The notes under the pieces: model-generated
The model's input: the letters and a program-made list of their open reading frames with translations, nothing else
Databases searched by the model: none
What the model was told of the DNA's origin: nothing
In this document: in pieces, positions 33,021 to 45,855 of the stretch
Position numbering within the stretch: the stretch's first letter is position 1
Layout: each line of letters opens with the position of its first letter
Position numbers and translations under genes: made by a program
NCBI GenBank assembly: GCA_946894095.1
Contig: OX335644.1
Location: 15,047,595-15,111,594 of the forward strand
Direction: 5' to 3'
Source: Incurvaria masculella
Lineage: Eukaryota > Arthropoda > Insecta > Lepidoptera > Incurvariidae
Length of the DNA: 64,000 nucleotides

Positions 33021-33868
33021 ATAGACTTTTATTTAAATCAGCCCCATGAGTCCTTCGTTTTTTTATCGCAATTCCTTATAGTTTCGGATTTAGCCATGAA
33101 GGCACACTTCAAAAAATCTACCCATAAATAATGTGCGATACATTATTGAGTAAACCACTTCACTGCGAGCCAAGGCTGTGCATCGTAATCAGTTTCAAAT
33201 AATAAAACCCTGTTAATGTTCTTTCAATTTATTTTTTCCGTTTTTCAATGCGTTAAAATCTAAAATTAGGCTATACTCTTCAATTATGAATTACCATAGA
33301 CTGCTAAAATTCGCAACAAATTTGAGGGATATTGCTTTAACGCAATGGCCGCCATACATTTTCAAATTTCGAGCGTCTCTATTGATCGACCCTCTGATAA
33401 ATCAATCAAAATCTACGAGCAAAAATAAAATAACCGCCATATTTATTCCCGGAAAATCCACAGAAGGGCGAACTTTTCTTACAATGGGCACCGGGGATGG
33501 GTGAGCAAATTGCTGTTAAATTGAGCTGGTCCTTGCTAAATAACGATATCGAATGAAATAACGAAATAAGAAGCGGTATTCTCTCCGTCCGAATCACCTC
33601 TAACATGATGTTACTCGAGTCCTTTCTCGTAATAACTTATTTCAACTTTAAATATATAATCGATAATTTTGTTCCGAAAAAGTAAATTCGTCGAATCTAT
33701 CTTCAAAAAATTCCATTAAAATCCATTCAATTCAAAATGTGTTGCCTTAAATTGACACGGTGTATATAGCTATTCAGGATGTTGATTTAGTTCTAGTTCA
33801 AATGCTAACTATTTACTCCAAGCAACAATTGGTTTAACAACAAAGGATAAGTGTAAACATATTTGAGC
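33021..33868. other. No gene recognised
   Basis: Short unsupported ORFs only. Confidence 0.4.
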
Positions 33869-34240
33869 AGCTCATGGGCGCGGGGAATAGCTTCCCATAC
33901 CAGAAGACATGGGTTCTTCCATTCAATTTCTGAATTATATTGAATTAAATTGAATTTGTGACGAATGTCAGCTGTTCCATGGTTCAGGATTGATGTCAAA
34001 CGTAGATCCCCATCCACTACTAGGCCTACTAAGCCCGCAAGGATTGGTGTCATCGCAATAGATAAAAAGGTAGTCCCAGTGGCAACGAAAAATTGTCCAT
34101 GTTTTCCATCCATTTCAATGTAGCCATGCTCATAAAGAGAAAGTCCGGGAATGAAATATACCTGCGGGAATGCGGTGTTCCAGATTAATTTCTTGGCGGT
34201 GTGTGGTATCAGCTATCCATTTCTAGTTAGAAAAAAAAAA
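33869..34240 (+). mobile_element. SINE (type A), nearly full length
   Basis: The degraded head (CTCATGGGCGCGGGGAATAG, ATGGGTTC B box) is followed by GACGAATGTCAGCTGTTCCATG, CTACTAGGCCTACTAAGCC, GGCAACGAAAAATTGTCC, CCATGCTCATAAAGAG and GCGGGAATGCGG. It ends with a poly(A) run at 34231-34240. It is more diverged than the copies at 19.6 and 58.2 kb. Confidence 0.7.
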
Positions 34241-37200
34241 TGGAGTTCTTAAAATGTTTTTTTTTCAATTCATATTTTATTCAATTCACATCTGTCAATT
34301 TATATCTGAAGAATGAGAGGTGATATTAAAACAAGTATTTCCGAATATGATGACTCCGAAGTTACAGCAATGAATAATTTTATTTGACTGACTGAACTGA
34401 CTACACAGTGAAGATAACATGGGAATGTTGTATGGGGGGAAACAAACAAACCGAACCGTCAAAAACGGGACTTCGCTTCACTCTGGCTATAACCAGAACT
34501 CTCGTTATATGAAATGTCTGATTGGAATGAAATTGACGAGGTATCGTTCCATTCCCTTCATTGCTTTCGAAGCAATAAAAACAGAAAACAGTTCTCTCCT
34601 GAGAGGCGAAAATAAATTGCGGAGCCCACCGACGATTGCCTTTCTGTGGCTCTTCGTATTTTTTCCCGAAATGCTTTGGTTTCTGTCACTGTGGCTTCAT
34701 GTACTGTATTATATTTGAAGTTGCTTAATTTGAGCTCCTTAATTTCATTCTATTCTTATTTTGTTCTGTATTTGGGAAACAAATATTTTAGATTTGAGGT
34801 TATCCAATGACATCTACATTGAAGCATTGTAACTAGATTTTGAAAATAATCAAAAATAGTTTTTGCTCGTGGAAATTCGTGAAAAGCAGGATTCGAATTA
34901 GATTAGGTTAGCTTTAAGTTTCGCGAAACTAGCGCCATTTAGTCGTAAAGCATTGTGCCGAACCGAATACAATCGAGTAATTCGTTGGCAGACGTAATTG
35001 TCAAGATAGCTCAGCGGTATGAGCAGAGAGAAGTTTTAACGTATCCATTAAATACATAAGATTTCAATCCGGTATTATAGTTTGGGTCGCATCTAAAAAG
35101 TCATACGCATAGAAAAGTCAGCTTCATATTTGCACATATTTTTTGTGTTGTGTGGGTACCGGCACTTAAAATAATACGAATGGGCTCACAGCACTTCTTC
35201 CAGTGCATGTCGTCGTATCACTTGGTTCCAAAGCGATTTTTCGTTTTATGGATCGATTTCCACGAAAAGTAGGGCTAGTATATTACCGCTACTAGTGTTA
35301 CTACTAAACGAATAGATTGTAGGGTAAAACCCCGTTTTGGGGTTGGCACTATCTCATTGAATTAAAGATGGCGAAGCGATAATGAAAATCATAATGCGTG
35401 TTGGGCTAATATCACTATGTGCGGTATTCGCCTCCCCTATGCAGTTACGACTAAATTTCAAGCTCCTATATACTCAAGATTGTTGCAATGATAATATCTT
35501 CACTAGAACTTTCATTCTTCGGCAAACTCTTTTATTCTTAAACAAAAGGTTTTCCAACGCGGAGGGGCAGCCCTAACGAGTTTAGACAATGTTTGACCCG
35601 AACAAATGGAACATGCTTTCCGGAATTTCTATGACGTTACAAATATGGCGGGTGTTGGTGAAGTCACAATAAGTAAAAAAAAGTCTTGAGTGTCGCTTAA
35701 GCATCATTAATGTGATCAGATCTTTGATGAAATATAATTATTGGGAAAAACTATCAAAATAATACCGTGAGGACGGATATACATCCGTCGCAACCAATAA
35801 TTTTAAAGGCCTTTAAATAAACATAGAAATTACGAACAAGTGATGTACATAATTATTTAATTACTCAACTCACACATTTGTTGTGCAGGGTTTCGCAAGC
35901 ATACAAGTCAAGTGTGCGTGTCGATCAATCACCAGTCTGTTTAACATTTTAATACCCATATTTTGTCTCTATGCATCACGCAATCATTCGTGGGGATAAA
36001 TATGGCATGGAAAAACCATTCATGCAAATAATACGTATAATTAATCATACGTATCTGCCCCAGTGTAATAAAAAAAACAAGTGCATTCTAACAGTTCACA
36101 ATATCAATTGTATAAAAATGGTTTATCGTTTTGTATCTTTAGGACCTAGCACCTAAATTATCATTTTACACTCATTATAATCTATTTCTATTTTAATTCC
36201 ATTTACACTGAGGATGGATGTTTATTTTGTTCTTTGTTCACTTTCTTAAACTGTTCTAAGAACTGATTGGCCATAGCATTTAGATCTAAGTGTGTATTTC
36301 AATAATTGTGGGCGGAAAACATATTACAATCAGTCACATTTCTTTGCAGGTTCTTCTATACTTCTTTTCTAGTTGATCGAATCCGTGGCTTTATCAATAC
36401 AATGTAACTTAGTGAAGTCTGATTACAAAATATTTAAATAAATTACATGTTTAGAATCATAATAGTATCCTAGATTTGTACCGTCGATATTAGATTTAGG
36501 ATTTTTTTTATTAATAATACTTAACATTCTATGTTATTACGCAACTGTAGTGTAATGGGAGTCCAACTATGGTCTCGGACTATCGAGAAGTTATCCGATC
36601 ACAGATATTTTATCAAAAACTGGCATCTATGGGTCTGGGTTTATACCTCCTAGGGCCTGTCCGCTCCATGAAGTTTCTCTTAAGGCTGCGTGGTCAGCTG
36701 CGGTCACGTTGTTGCGGTTTCATTATCTGTGTTGTGTATCGTGGCCAGCCTCCCCCTCCACAGTACCTCGTACCCTGAATCCCCTTGCAAATACCTCGCC
36801 TATCTGTACGCTCATCCTTACGGTGGGTACTCATCGAATCACGTATTTGATACCGTATCCTGGTGCCTATGCCTATGCCTGTGCGTATGCCTGTATGTCC
36901 GTATGCCTGGGTGCCTTGTGTCAATATGCGAGCAGTGTAGCAAACTTTTGGCGGCAAAATGATATGAAAGAAACGTATAATCGCCACTGAGATCATTTGC
37001 GAACCCCTTTTTGCCTACCCAGGTTGATACGCTACGTGTAGTTTGCAGCGGCGGTATATCCACTTAATACTGTGATTCGTAGCAGAGATGAGTACCTGTC
37101 TTCACACCTTGAAGCGATTGCCCAAACTTTCTTCATTTATTAATCCCTCACTATGGCTGGGGAAGCGGGAGGAAAATGAAATACTTCCAGTTCTTCAGAC

Positions 37201-37492
37201 GTGACACCAAAGTCGGACATGTTATAGCATATTGCTGGAAAGGAAAATCCGTTAACTTACGTTGCCGGATATAGTCTACCCACCCTCGTCACTAACAGAT
37301 GAAATGAAATTAAATATAAAATAGATTATATAAAAATACAATTGAATATTAAGGCATAAAAGTTACATGTTCTTATCTCTTCGAATATATTAAATATTCA
37401 TATTTACATTACATCCGTTTTCCAAAACAATCTACACAACATATTTTATTTATTTTAGTTAATTGTGCGTATCAGATCTAGTTTTCACTGCT
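34241..37492. other. No gene recognised; scattered small repeats
   Basis: A tRNA-like stretch at 34990-35060 (AGATAGCTCAGCGGTATGAG and a weak B box GATTTCAATCC) is probably a SINE head, not a tRNA gene. At about 36865-36910 there is a short minisatellite of (C)TATGCCTGTG-type units. ORFs in the region show no domains. Confidence 0.4.
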
Positions 37493-37737
37493 TTTTAGGG
37501 AAAACGGAACCCTCTTACTAAGCCTCCGCTGTCCGTCCGTCCGTCCGTCCGTCTGTCACATGGCTGCATCGCATGAACCGTAATAGGTAGGCAGCTGAAA
37601 TTTTCACAGAGTGTGTATTAATTTTGCTATAACAACAAATAAGTAAAATAAAAAAATTAAAAAAATGTTTTTTTTTATCTTTTACGATGGTACGGAACCC
37701 TTCATGTGGGAGTCCAACTCGCACTTGACCGGTTTTC
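37493..37737 (-). repeat. (GTCC)n-associated dispersed repeat, copy 5
   Basis: AACGGAACCCTCTTACTAAG, then CCGTCCGTCCGTCCGTCTG, ATGAACCGTAATAGGTAGGC, TTTTCACAGAGTGTG, GATGGTACGGAACCC and CTCGCACTTGACCGG, the complete module order in the opposite orientation to the copy at 9281. It is well preserved. Confidence 0.8.
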
Positions 37738-38064
37738 GTGTTTACTCAATGCAACGGTTTCTAAATCTATGTACTCAAGTCTTTTTGGGAACACGAAATT
37801 AATACGAATAGAAAAATTGGCTCAATCTGTCATCATTCTTGCACGTTGCTTACTCTATTTTCTCCACAACAGACTCCTTTAAGTATCCACGCGTCACATC
37901 TTAAGCCTTGGAATCATTAAATAAAAGTTTAATGGTAGATTCTGTGCGCGTTTTCTAGCCGGTTATAAATCTCTGCTTCCCATTCCGCAGACGCAATCTC
38001 CCAGGGCTGGCCTGTGCACCGACTCGGTCTAAGGCCATAAACTTTATTGCCTCGCCAGACAAGT

Positions 38065-38133
38065 TTAATGTAACGCCTAGCTCCTGGGCTGTATGTGCTG
38101 TTCGCCTAGAATCTTAGGCGTTCGTTACATTAT
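38065..38133. repeat. Short imperfect inverted repeat
   Basis: AATGTAACGCCTAG and its counterpart CTTAGGCGTTCGTTACATT form a roughly 69-bp fold-back. It could be a very small MITE. No target duplication is visible. Confidence 0.3.
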
Positions 38134-38278
38134 AACACGTGAATGTCCGAGATTGATATATTTTTAAATAGCGCCTTGTGGTACAATTTTTTACTTGTCT
38201 GATGCCTAAGATTAAAGCCTATTGATATCTTCTGTTAAAGATAAAGACGAGGAAGTAGTGAGATACCGAGGGTATCAC

Positions 38279-38567
38279 AGCGCGAGTACTTGCCTAGCAT
38301 CCTCACCCCGTTCATGCACCACTTTCTTTCTCTTTCTGAGTTGGATAAATGCATTTTGTCACGAATGCGAGCTGCTCCATGGTTCGGAATCCATTAATTC
38401 CCCTAGTAGGGGAAGGGGACTGCAGGTCCAGTTCAATGTAGCCGTGCTCATAAAGGGGTTTTCTGGCATGGCACCTAATTCCTTTGGGAATTTGGTGTAT
38501 TGGGCTAATATCGTAACTGTAGTTTTGTGGTATCAGCCATCCATGTCAGGTTGCATGAAAAAAAAAA
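38279..38567 (+). mobile_element. SINE (type A) with internal deletion
   Basis: Part of the head (TTGCCTAGCATCC), then CACCACTTTCTTTCTCTTTC, GCGAGCTGCTCCATGGTTCG and CCCCTAGTAGGGGAAGGGGA. It skips to TCCAGTTCAATGTAGCCGTG and continues to GTCAGGTTGCAT plus poly(A). About 100 bp of body (the GGTTGGTACCATCG segment) is missing. Confidence 0.8.
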
Positions 38568-38689
38568 TTCTACCCTTTCTTACTTAACGGAAATTTAGTC
38601 TGCATTTTCGTAGAGAACACGTACGTATAAAAATATTGTCAATTACAATATGCTATCCAGGAGCAGATATGTGCATTTTTAAATATTAA

Positions 38690-38800
38690 TATTTTATTTA
38701 ATTTTAAGAATTGTGTCTTAGAAAGACTGATTTGCAATAGGATTTGAACCTGAGACCTCTGGATTGCATGTTTGCTATTCTAACCTCGTTTAAACTGAGA
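38690..38800 (-). mobile_element. tRNA-derived SINE head, second family
   Basis: On the minus strand: GAGGTCTCAGGTTCAAATCC is a good B box, preceded by a degraded A box, then CTAAGACACAATTCTTAAAAT. It is probably related to the element at 27826. Confidence 0.45.
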
Positions 38801-39214
38801 TAAAAACATCTAGTCCAAAATGTCTCCTACTCATTTTCAAAATCCAATTTCATCGCTTTGATGTAGAAATCGGTAAAGTAGTAATAATTCAAAATAAAAA
38901 TATTATAATTTACGCTCTGGCGAATGCATTTGACAACACAAAACAATAAAAAAAGGTTTGTTGATTTATTACAAACTGTCTCTCGGTTTCAGATATATTT
39001 TTTCTCCTGTTCAAAAAAAACATTTTCTCCTCTTTTATCTGCAGACTGACTTGGATTTTGTAATAATTGTGACGGAGAATTCATCCAAAAATATCTGAAA
39101 TGTTTCTTTTTACATTCATTTATTGGAAGCAATCAAGACATTTTATTTTACTAGTAAATAAACTGTTATAATATTTCACTGAAAAAAAAAATGGTTCAAA
39201 CCTTTAATTTATTA

Positions 39215-39445
39215 TATTGATTGATTGATTGAAAATTCTTTATTACGCCACAAAAAAAACAATTTATATTCGGTATATATTCGTAGGTAGTGGCGGTAGG
39301 TTTGGTTTGTTACTTTGAGTATTAACCTAAAACTAAGTAATCATTTGGTACATACATACATACATTAGTTATGTAATAAACTTACTTAAAAATATTATAA
39401 CAATAAACCTACATATATAATATATATATATATATATAAAGAACG
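39215..39445 (-). mobile_element. Possible 3' end of a LINE, plus (TA)n microsatellite
   Basis: A (TTGA)n run at about 39220-39233, followed by TTCTTTATTACGCCACAAAA, resembles a short tandem tail and 3' UTR of a minus-strand non-LTR retrotransposon. No ORF remains. A TA dinucleotide run follows at about 39417-39440. Confidence 0.35.
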
Positions 39446-40325
39446 AAAACGCTCATTGAGCAAAAAATAGCTCTTAACGCGTTGTGATTAGTGTAAAATA
39501 TCCATATCGCAAAATTCGTGGTTCACAAAAACGCCCTTAACGCGTTGTGAAACAAAGAAAGACCACATAGATTCGTGTGGTGACTGTAGCGAATTTCGTC
39601 AATGCATTCGTCGAAAACGCAATCCGCTCTCAATATAGATGGTTAGCCAACTATCATCCATGTACAAAGGTAGGTTCTCCCTTGCCACGGCTCCCAACGT
39701 TCCACGCTCATCGGTTATTCATGGAGCAAGTGGCCAGGCAGTCAGGGGAGCGAGAAAATACAATACATTGTACCAACCGTGGATGTAATTTGATTTATTC
39801 AAGCCACAGTCTGCCATATTGCCTTCTGCCTTGGATATTCTGTAATCTCCTGTAATCAACGCCTGATAGACCCTGTGTTGTGTATGTGCTGTGATGTTAC
39901 TTGTGTCTAGCTTTGACGATATGCTCGGTGGTTAACGTTAGAGGCGAACTGGATGATTTGGAAGCAATTAACATACAAGCCAACCTACAACATACAAGCT
40001 AAGTGATGATCAAAATATGAATGATTATTAAATGACATGGATCATGGGTGTTGTATCCTAGCTATCTTCCCGAACTATTATATAACATGGTTTATCTAAT
40101 TTGCAAATTTATTCGATGTGATCGATTCGATGAACAATCTAATTCGTCTCTAACTTGAACATTGGTAGAAATTGAACCCGAACAACACAATACACAGAAA
40201 CACTTGAACCCGACTGCTTCCGGTATTGCTTAACCTATATATTCGAAAACCCACAGCACTATGAAAAGTATTAACTATTTTATAAGAAAGCCATGGCTTT
40301 TAATAATCCAATAAATGTATCATTA
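39446..40325. other. No gene recognised
   Basis: Contains two copies of a CTTAACGCGTTGTGA motif 65 bp apart (39472 and 39537) and an unsupported ORF at 39577-39855. Nothing else is assignable. Confidence 0.35.
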
Positions 40326-40329
40326 TTAA

Positions 40330-40872
40330 GGTGGCCCAACCCGGCGGGCCTAACTCATTCGCGGGCACGGTACAAAACCGTGCTGTTGCGCTCTGGGACC
40401 TTCTCTGTTTCAAAGAACAAGACAGGCTCCGTGATGAGGAAGATGCAACATGTCCACAAAAAAGACAATGTGCATAGTGTATGATTTGGTAAGATTTACG
40501 AAAATTCTAATTTCAAAAAGACTTATAGCTAAAAGTAAACCACGACCGCTGTAGTCAAAAATCTTACAAAAACCAAATATATTATAAATCTTGATTAAAT
40601 AAGCTATGTCTGATGACTAATCTTTTTTAGATATTCTTACTTTATCAATGCGTAATCCACCTCCAAAGTTATTATATAAAACGCGCGAATAATTCGAACT
40701 TTCGGACCTTATAACTTAGAAACCAAACATTGTAAAATTAATGCCAATGGTCATCAGACATCTAGTTCGATCAAATAAAGCTATTTTGAGCAAAATTTTG
40801 GATCTCTGACAAGAAATATGAGCGTGATCTTCTTTCCCTTTTTGTATGGGGAGATGAGCGGGATGGGCCACC
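40330..40872 (+). mobile_element. Complete piggyBac-type MITE with TTAA on both sides
   Basis: It is flanked by TTAA at 40326-40329 and 40873-40876. The ends are inverted: GGTGGCCCAACCCGGC / GGTGGCCCATCCCGCTC. It is 543 bp without a transposase. Both the exact TTAA flanks and the GG start fit piggyBac-mobilised elements. Older relatives lie at 12131-12470 and 55333-55873 in the opposite orientation. Confidence 0.85.
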
Positions 40873-40876
40873 TTAA

Positions 40877-41780
40877 GTCCTATACAAATCTTATAATTTG
40901 TGTTAAAACTTTTATTCTACTTAATCTTTCTAAGCTAAATGTATTTTTAACAGAATTCATCTGCACGAATTAGCCTTTATTTAGAGATATTTTAATTATT
41001 TATAGACTTTATTTATTTCACGAAATTGATTTTATTATACTTAAAAAATATATATTTTCCACCCAGCTTCGGTTGGATTAACCTTAATTAAAATTATAAA
41101 TGCGCTGCACAATTTAATAATAAGGGTTCCTGTTACAATTAATTTAAACGAACATTTCTGCATTTGCAATTAAACATTTCCCTCATAATTTTCCCACAAA
41201 TCTCCATTATTGTAGTTGTTAACATCTTAACAATAGCACAAAAGTACCTGGACATGTATCAGGGTAAGTTTGCAGATTGAAATTCCACCATATAACTATG
41301 TATACTTCGAGCAGAGCTCAGTTTTGTAAGAAGATAAGTATGTATACATTTAAGCCAGGAAATTATGGACAAGCGAAATTGGTTTACCCTTCATTGTTGT
41401 ACGAGAAAGAGAGTGTAAGGGTACGATTAATGGCAGTCAAAAACGGTTAATGACTTCATAGCTCGTAGGAGAAGGAATATTTCATTATCATACCCGACTA
41501 AAGGAGACTGAGCGAAAATAAAAAAGTGTTTTTTCATATTTAAGTTGTACTAAAATGAAAATAATATTTTTACGCAAGTTGAATATTATTTATGTATGTG
41601 AATATAATAAAATATGACAAAAGAATCTCCTCTATAAAAAGTACCTACTTAAATAGGCACGAAATTAGGAAATCATTGAAAAATTATGAAAAGCTAAACC
41701 TAATATTCTGCTCAATCAAATAATTTTATAAACATGTTATTTTTAAAGTGTATTGTTTATTAATACATTTGTATACTATG
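40877..41780. other. No gene recognised (AT-rich DNA)
   Basis: No ORF or repeat that I can support. Confidence 0.45.
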
Positions 41781-41957
41781 TGATCGTACCAACCGGGCGG
41801 GGCTAAATTTTGAACATATATTTCACCATGAGACTGCCCACATTCAAAACGAAATGCACTCATCCAACTCAGAAATAGACACGGGGTTTGAATTAAATCT
41901 ATGACCTCTGGTCAGTAGAAAGTGAAAAGAGCCCACACGTCAGTGGGCTACGAGCCA
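41781..41957 (-). mobile_element. SINE (type A), head portion
   Basis: On the minus strand it starts TTGGCTCGTAGCCCACTG, passes a B-box-like segment, then ATGAGTGCATTTCGTTTTG, and ends at CCGCCCGGTTGGTACGATC. The tail half is lost. Confidence 0.65.
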
Positions 41958-42429
41958 AATCTATCTACTGCTAGATCCCGAAACAACCAAATTGAAATAG
42001 CTCTTTTCTGATTATAATCTTTTAGGCTGGAGTGTACACCATCTACGGTTAGTAACAAAATAAAAATAAAAATTTACCAATTGTAGCTGTCAAAAGGCAA
42101 GTTGGCGTTCACAATCTCCTTTTGGTGTTACTACTAAGTTGCCAGTCGACAAAACCAATTTTAATTACAATATTTGCAAATATTTGCGCAAAATAGCTCT
42201 AAGATATAGGGGTATTTTTCCCGGGCGGAAATACATAATACCAAAAAAATAAACTATAGGTCTCCGCTTACATTAACACACATCAGCGCCATATTTATGT
42301 TAATACATAAAGAATCGAGTGTTTTTGGTTGGTATTAATTTATTAAGTCATTTGGACGTTCATCGGCTATTATAACTGGTATCAGAATCTCCAGCCTGAG
42401 AGATGAAATTTTAAGAATTAAATTTTAGT
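41958..42429. other. Downstream flank of the GMC gene, nothing recognised
   Basis: AT-rich DNA 3' of the GMC gene. No repeat family was assigned. Confidence 0.4.
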
Positions 42430-42435
42430 TTTATT
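42430..42435 (-). terminator. Polyadenylation signal of the GMC gene
   Basis: AATAAA on the minus strand, 13-18 nt after the TGA stop. That is unusually close. A second copy about 100 nt further downstream could be used instead. Confidence 0.4.
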
Positions 42436-42447
42436 TGGTTTTGCCCG

Positions 42448-44696
42448 TCAATAACCCCATTCATCGGAAATGATATCAGCGGCCCTTTCCCCGATTGCGA
42501 TACACGCCGCAGCCGTGCAGCCGCGCGGCAGGAGCGGCATGACGCTGCCGTCGGCGACGCGCAGCCGCCGCACGCCGCGCACGCGCAGCGCACCGTCCAC
42601 CGCGCGCCCCAGCGCCGCCGACCCCGCGCCGTGGTACACCGAGCCCGTCAGCACGCGCACCCAACACGACCAGTACTCCTTCCCCTCGCACTCCTCCAGC
42701 TCGAGCCGCACTAGCGACGCGTTTTGCCCTCTGAAACTGGACGTCTCCAGCAGCCGCTCGATCAGCCGAACACCACGCACCAACGCCGCGGCATCTCGCT
42801 TGTCCTCAAGATAATCTGCATGCAAGAGGACGGGATCGTCAGGGTTGGAGCTCCGAAGTTGGATCCGTCCGCGCGACGCAGGCCGCAGAACGACGGCCGC
42901 GAAGATCAAAAGCTCACTGGCTAGGTTGATAGCCTCGATCTGGTCTAGGATATCCGGCCGGAGACCGGTCGTGTCAGCGAGGATCGAGCGCGCGAGCATT
43001 GCGGCGCCGCGCGGCAGACGGGCGTGGATCATCTGCAGGTCGGGCAACTCGCAGTCATCACCGAATACACCTGGACCTCGCTCTAAGCAACCGGTGTTAA
43101 CAAAGGTGGTGTGGTCGGTAATGTCTATGGTCGACAAAGGACTGTTTGCATCGCCGAGGGAACGCAACAGATCAGGACCAACTTGTAGGATTGGTAGCGA
43201 ATTTAGTGGACCGGACCCCGCTGCTTGTATTTTCACCATTAACATTGCAAGAACGTGGTCCTGAAGATCTTCGCCCACAGCGGGCAAGTCGACATGTACC
43301 GTGACATTCACTCGCCTCAGGTGCTCTGCGGGTCCCACACCCGACAACAGAAGCAAGCGAGGTGTCCCAATTGCACCAGCTGACAATATCACTTCTTTCT
43401 CGGCGTAAACACGGATGCGCCTTCCGTCTATTAGTTTTGCGATCACTCCGACGGCCCTACATCCCTCGTTGATGATAACGCGATCAACGCGCGCTCTCTT
43501 TACGAGAATCAAGTTGCTCCTCGAAGCCAAAGGTGATAGATACGCTTGCGCCGTGCTTTGTCGTTCACCTTCGTGTACGTAACCCAAGCTTTTTGTCACG
43601 CCGAGTTGACTGCGGCCATTGATATCGGGGTTAAAGGGAACGCCAACTTCGTTGTAAGCAGTGACCAGTCTCTCGGGCCACGGGGATTGGTTTTTTTTAA
43701 AGAAATCTATGTTAAGGGGTCCGTCGACTTCATGGTATGGCCAGGAGGTCGGTGGTAACTCTCGAAGTTTCTTAAGCCCCTCTGCGCGTAGGAAGTATGG
43801 CTCGAGGTCACGCCAGCTCCAGCCGGGCACTCCCCACTCGTCGTAGTCACGCCGGTTGCCGCGGACGTAGAGCATGAAGTTGGTGCTGGTCCCTCCGCCG
43901 AGGACGCGTCCCGCCGCGTAGTTGCAGGAGCCATCATCCTGTCCGAGGCAGGACTTACCGTTGCCGACGGTCTCGTAGCTCCAGTCCGTTTCGCTTCGAA
44001 AGTTCAGAGGAACCAGAGCCGGTACCTGGAATTTGTTATTTAATTGATTCATTCATAATGAATTTTTGTTTTTATTTAAGAATGTGTGCTAGACAAGAGC
44101 TAGGCCTGGTCCCAGCCATGTGAAATGCTGCTAAATATGTTGTATTATTCAACAATAGCTTGGTTTTCTACCATACATCCCCTAAAACGACCAATACGCT
44201 TTTGCACAGCACTTGCGACTGATCGCAACGAGACAACCAAAAAAATATGGGTCTTCATTTAGCCCCATTAGCGTGATTCTCACGAGACTGACCCTGGACG
44301 TGAGGTGTGGATCACCGCCTGCCTCGAACAGCAGCACTGAGGCCCCGCGCTCCGCCAGCCGTGCCGCCAGCACGGCTCCAGCCGCGCCGGCGCCCACCAC
44401 CACAAAGTCCCACTCCGATCCATCTAAAGTGAACAACATCACATATCACATGCCATAAAGGGGAGTTCTGTACTAACAAAACTGTGTTTAAAAAGTTGAA
44501 CTTGCAGACTACTGTTCAATCAGGTAGATAATTAATTAATAGTACGGATTGTTTTTAATATGTCGGATATATTACAGCTTGTTACAGGAGCTAAAAGAGC
44601 TAAAGACTCACCTTTAAGGCCACTGCTTCCATCCGGAGAATACTGGGAGAGCACGCACGAGATAACAAGGCTCCATACAAAAACATGACCATACAT
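42448..44696 (-). CDS. GMC-family FAD oxidoreductase, glucose-dehydrogenase-like (three exons, 597 aa)
   Basis: Minus-strand exons 44696-44612, 44423-44293 and 44025-42448; both introns are GT-AG and the phases match. Start ATG at 44696: the first ~18 residues (MYGHVFVWSLVISCVLS) are a signal peptide, so the enzyme is probably secreted or lumenal. The FAD-binding GAGAAG lies at 39-44 with an acidic residue at 62 (LLFEAGG). GMC signature 1 is at 111-121 (GRVLGGGTSTN) and signature 2 at 287-301 (SAGAIGTPRLLLLSG). The catalytic His537 is in VYHGAG. The second catalytic position, usually N or H in RG-N-T, is C575 here (PRGCTAAA). Length is normal for insect GMC enzymes, which oxidise sugars, alcohols or ecdysteroids; the substrate cannot be told from sequence. 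A broken paralogue lies at 53565-54259. Activity is uncertain because of C575. Confidence 0.9.
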
Positions 44697-45855
44697 TACG
44701 TTTTTGCAGCCTGGCAAACTTAAGAGCCGTCAGAATATTGGAATTGTATCGAAAATATTATCAACCACTCCTGGTACACTACGCCGCCTGCGAAGAAGAT
44801 CTTTGACTCGCCGAGAGTACACATGAACAGCTTGATGTTGCTTTACTGCGAGCGGGGATATTATGGTATGCCTCATCTATTTCGTCGAAAGAATTGCAAA
44901 CAAGTGCTTATAAAATTGAGGTGTCAGGATGTTTAGAACTAAATTAAACATATTCCACGTCTCTGATTGGCGTGGGTTCAGACCGTGAAGTGTTAATTGG
45001 CACGTTCGTCTTGTTATATTAGTGAAGTGATGGCACGCGATGTTACAGCGATTTCTCGGTAAAGACACCTCTTGCTTGATTGAAGCAAGGAAAGTGTTTG
45101 AAGACTACGGTGAGGTTTCAGATTCCGAAAAATAATAATATGGAGTCCGATTTTTTTAAATTAAGTGAATGCACGTAATTTCTAAGGTTTTTCAATAAAC
45201 TCAATTTAATGCAATTCCTCTACAAAATATTTATCAAATATTTTGAAAATTGTAAATACAATTTAATAAGCTAATCTTACTGTTACTACCAACATTACTT
45301 TATTATTGAATCTATGAATCCAAATAATAATGAAATTGACAGTATTCAGAAGATTAATTTTACTATTAATACAATTTAATTTAAACAAAGAATCTAAATA
45401 TTAATTAATGGGCATCATTTAGAATATTACTGTTACTACCAAGAATGTTATTTAAAGTATCAATCTAAGTAATATTTACATGAACAGCCATCAGAAAATT
45501 ACCGATATTATCGATTACATAAAATTTGCATCTCATCTCAAATAGATCATCACAATCTGATCTGTTACTGTTACTCGTACCATCTGATTTTGGTTGGTTG
45601 GATTGGTTGTTGTTCATGTTCATATTATTGTTTCTATTTACCCAGCTAAAATATATACCCGAATGTTATTTGTACCATCTCGCTATATGAGATACTGTAA
45701 ATTATCTTTTTTGTTTCTTTTGCGATCTGACAGTAATGTGTTGCACTGAATTGTCTAAGCAAAAATGTCTAATTTTTACTATTTGACTATTTGTCGATGT
45801 TGACTATATAAAAATAGGTACTCTTCAAGATGGTTATTTTTATTTTATGTTTTTA
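44697..45855. other. Upstream region of the GMC gene, no further gene recognised
   Basis: Should contain the GMC promoter and 5' UTR, possibly with a non-coding exon: TTTGCCAG just before the start codon could be an acceptor. I found no convincing TATA/initiator pair. Confidence 0.35.

Noticed and set aside
36569..36996. ORFs around the TATGCC minisatellite
   Set aside because: Low-complexity His/Arg/Cys-rich translations of a short tandem repeat.
42470..43846. Plus-strand and out-of-frame ORFs over the GMC gene
   Set aside because: Shadows of the GC-rich GMC exon 3.
44700..44850. Upstream coding exon of the GMC gene or another gene
   Set aside because: A short minus-strand frame (KLFMCTLGESKIFF and on) reads well, but it ends in a stop before the GMC start and has no recognisable domain or splice support.
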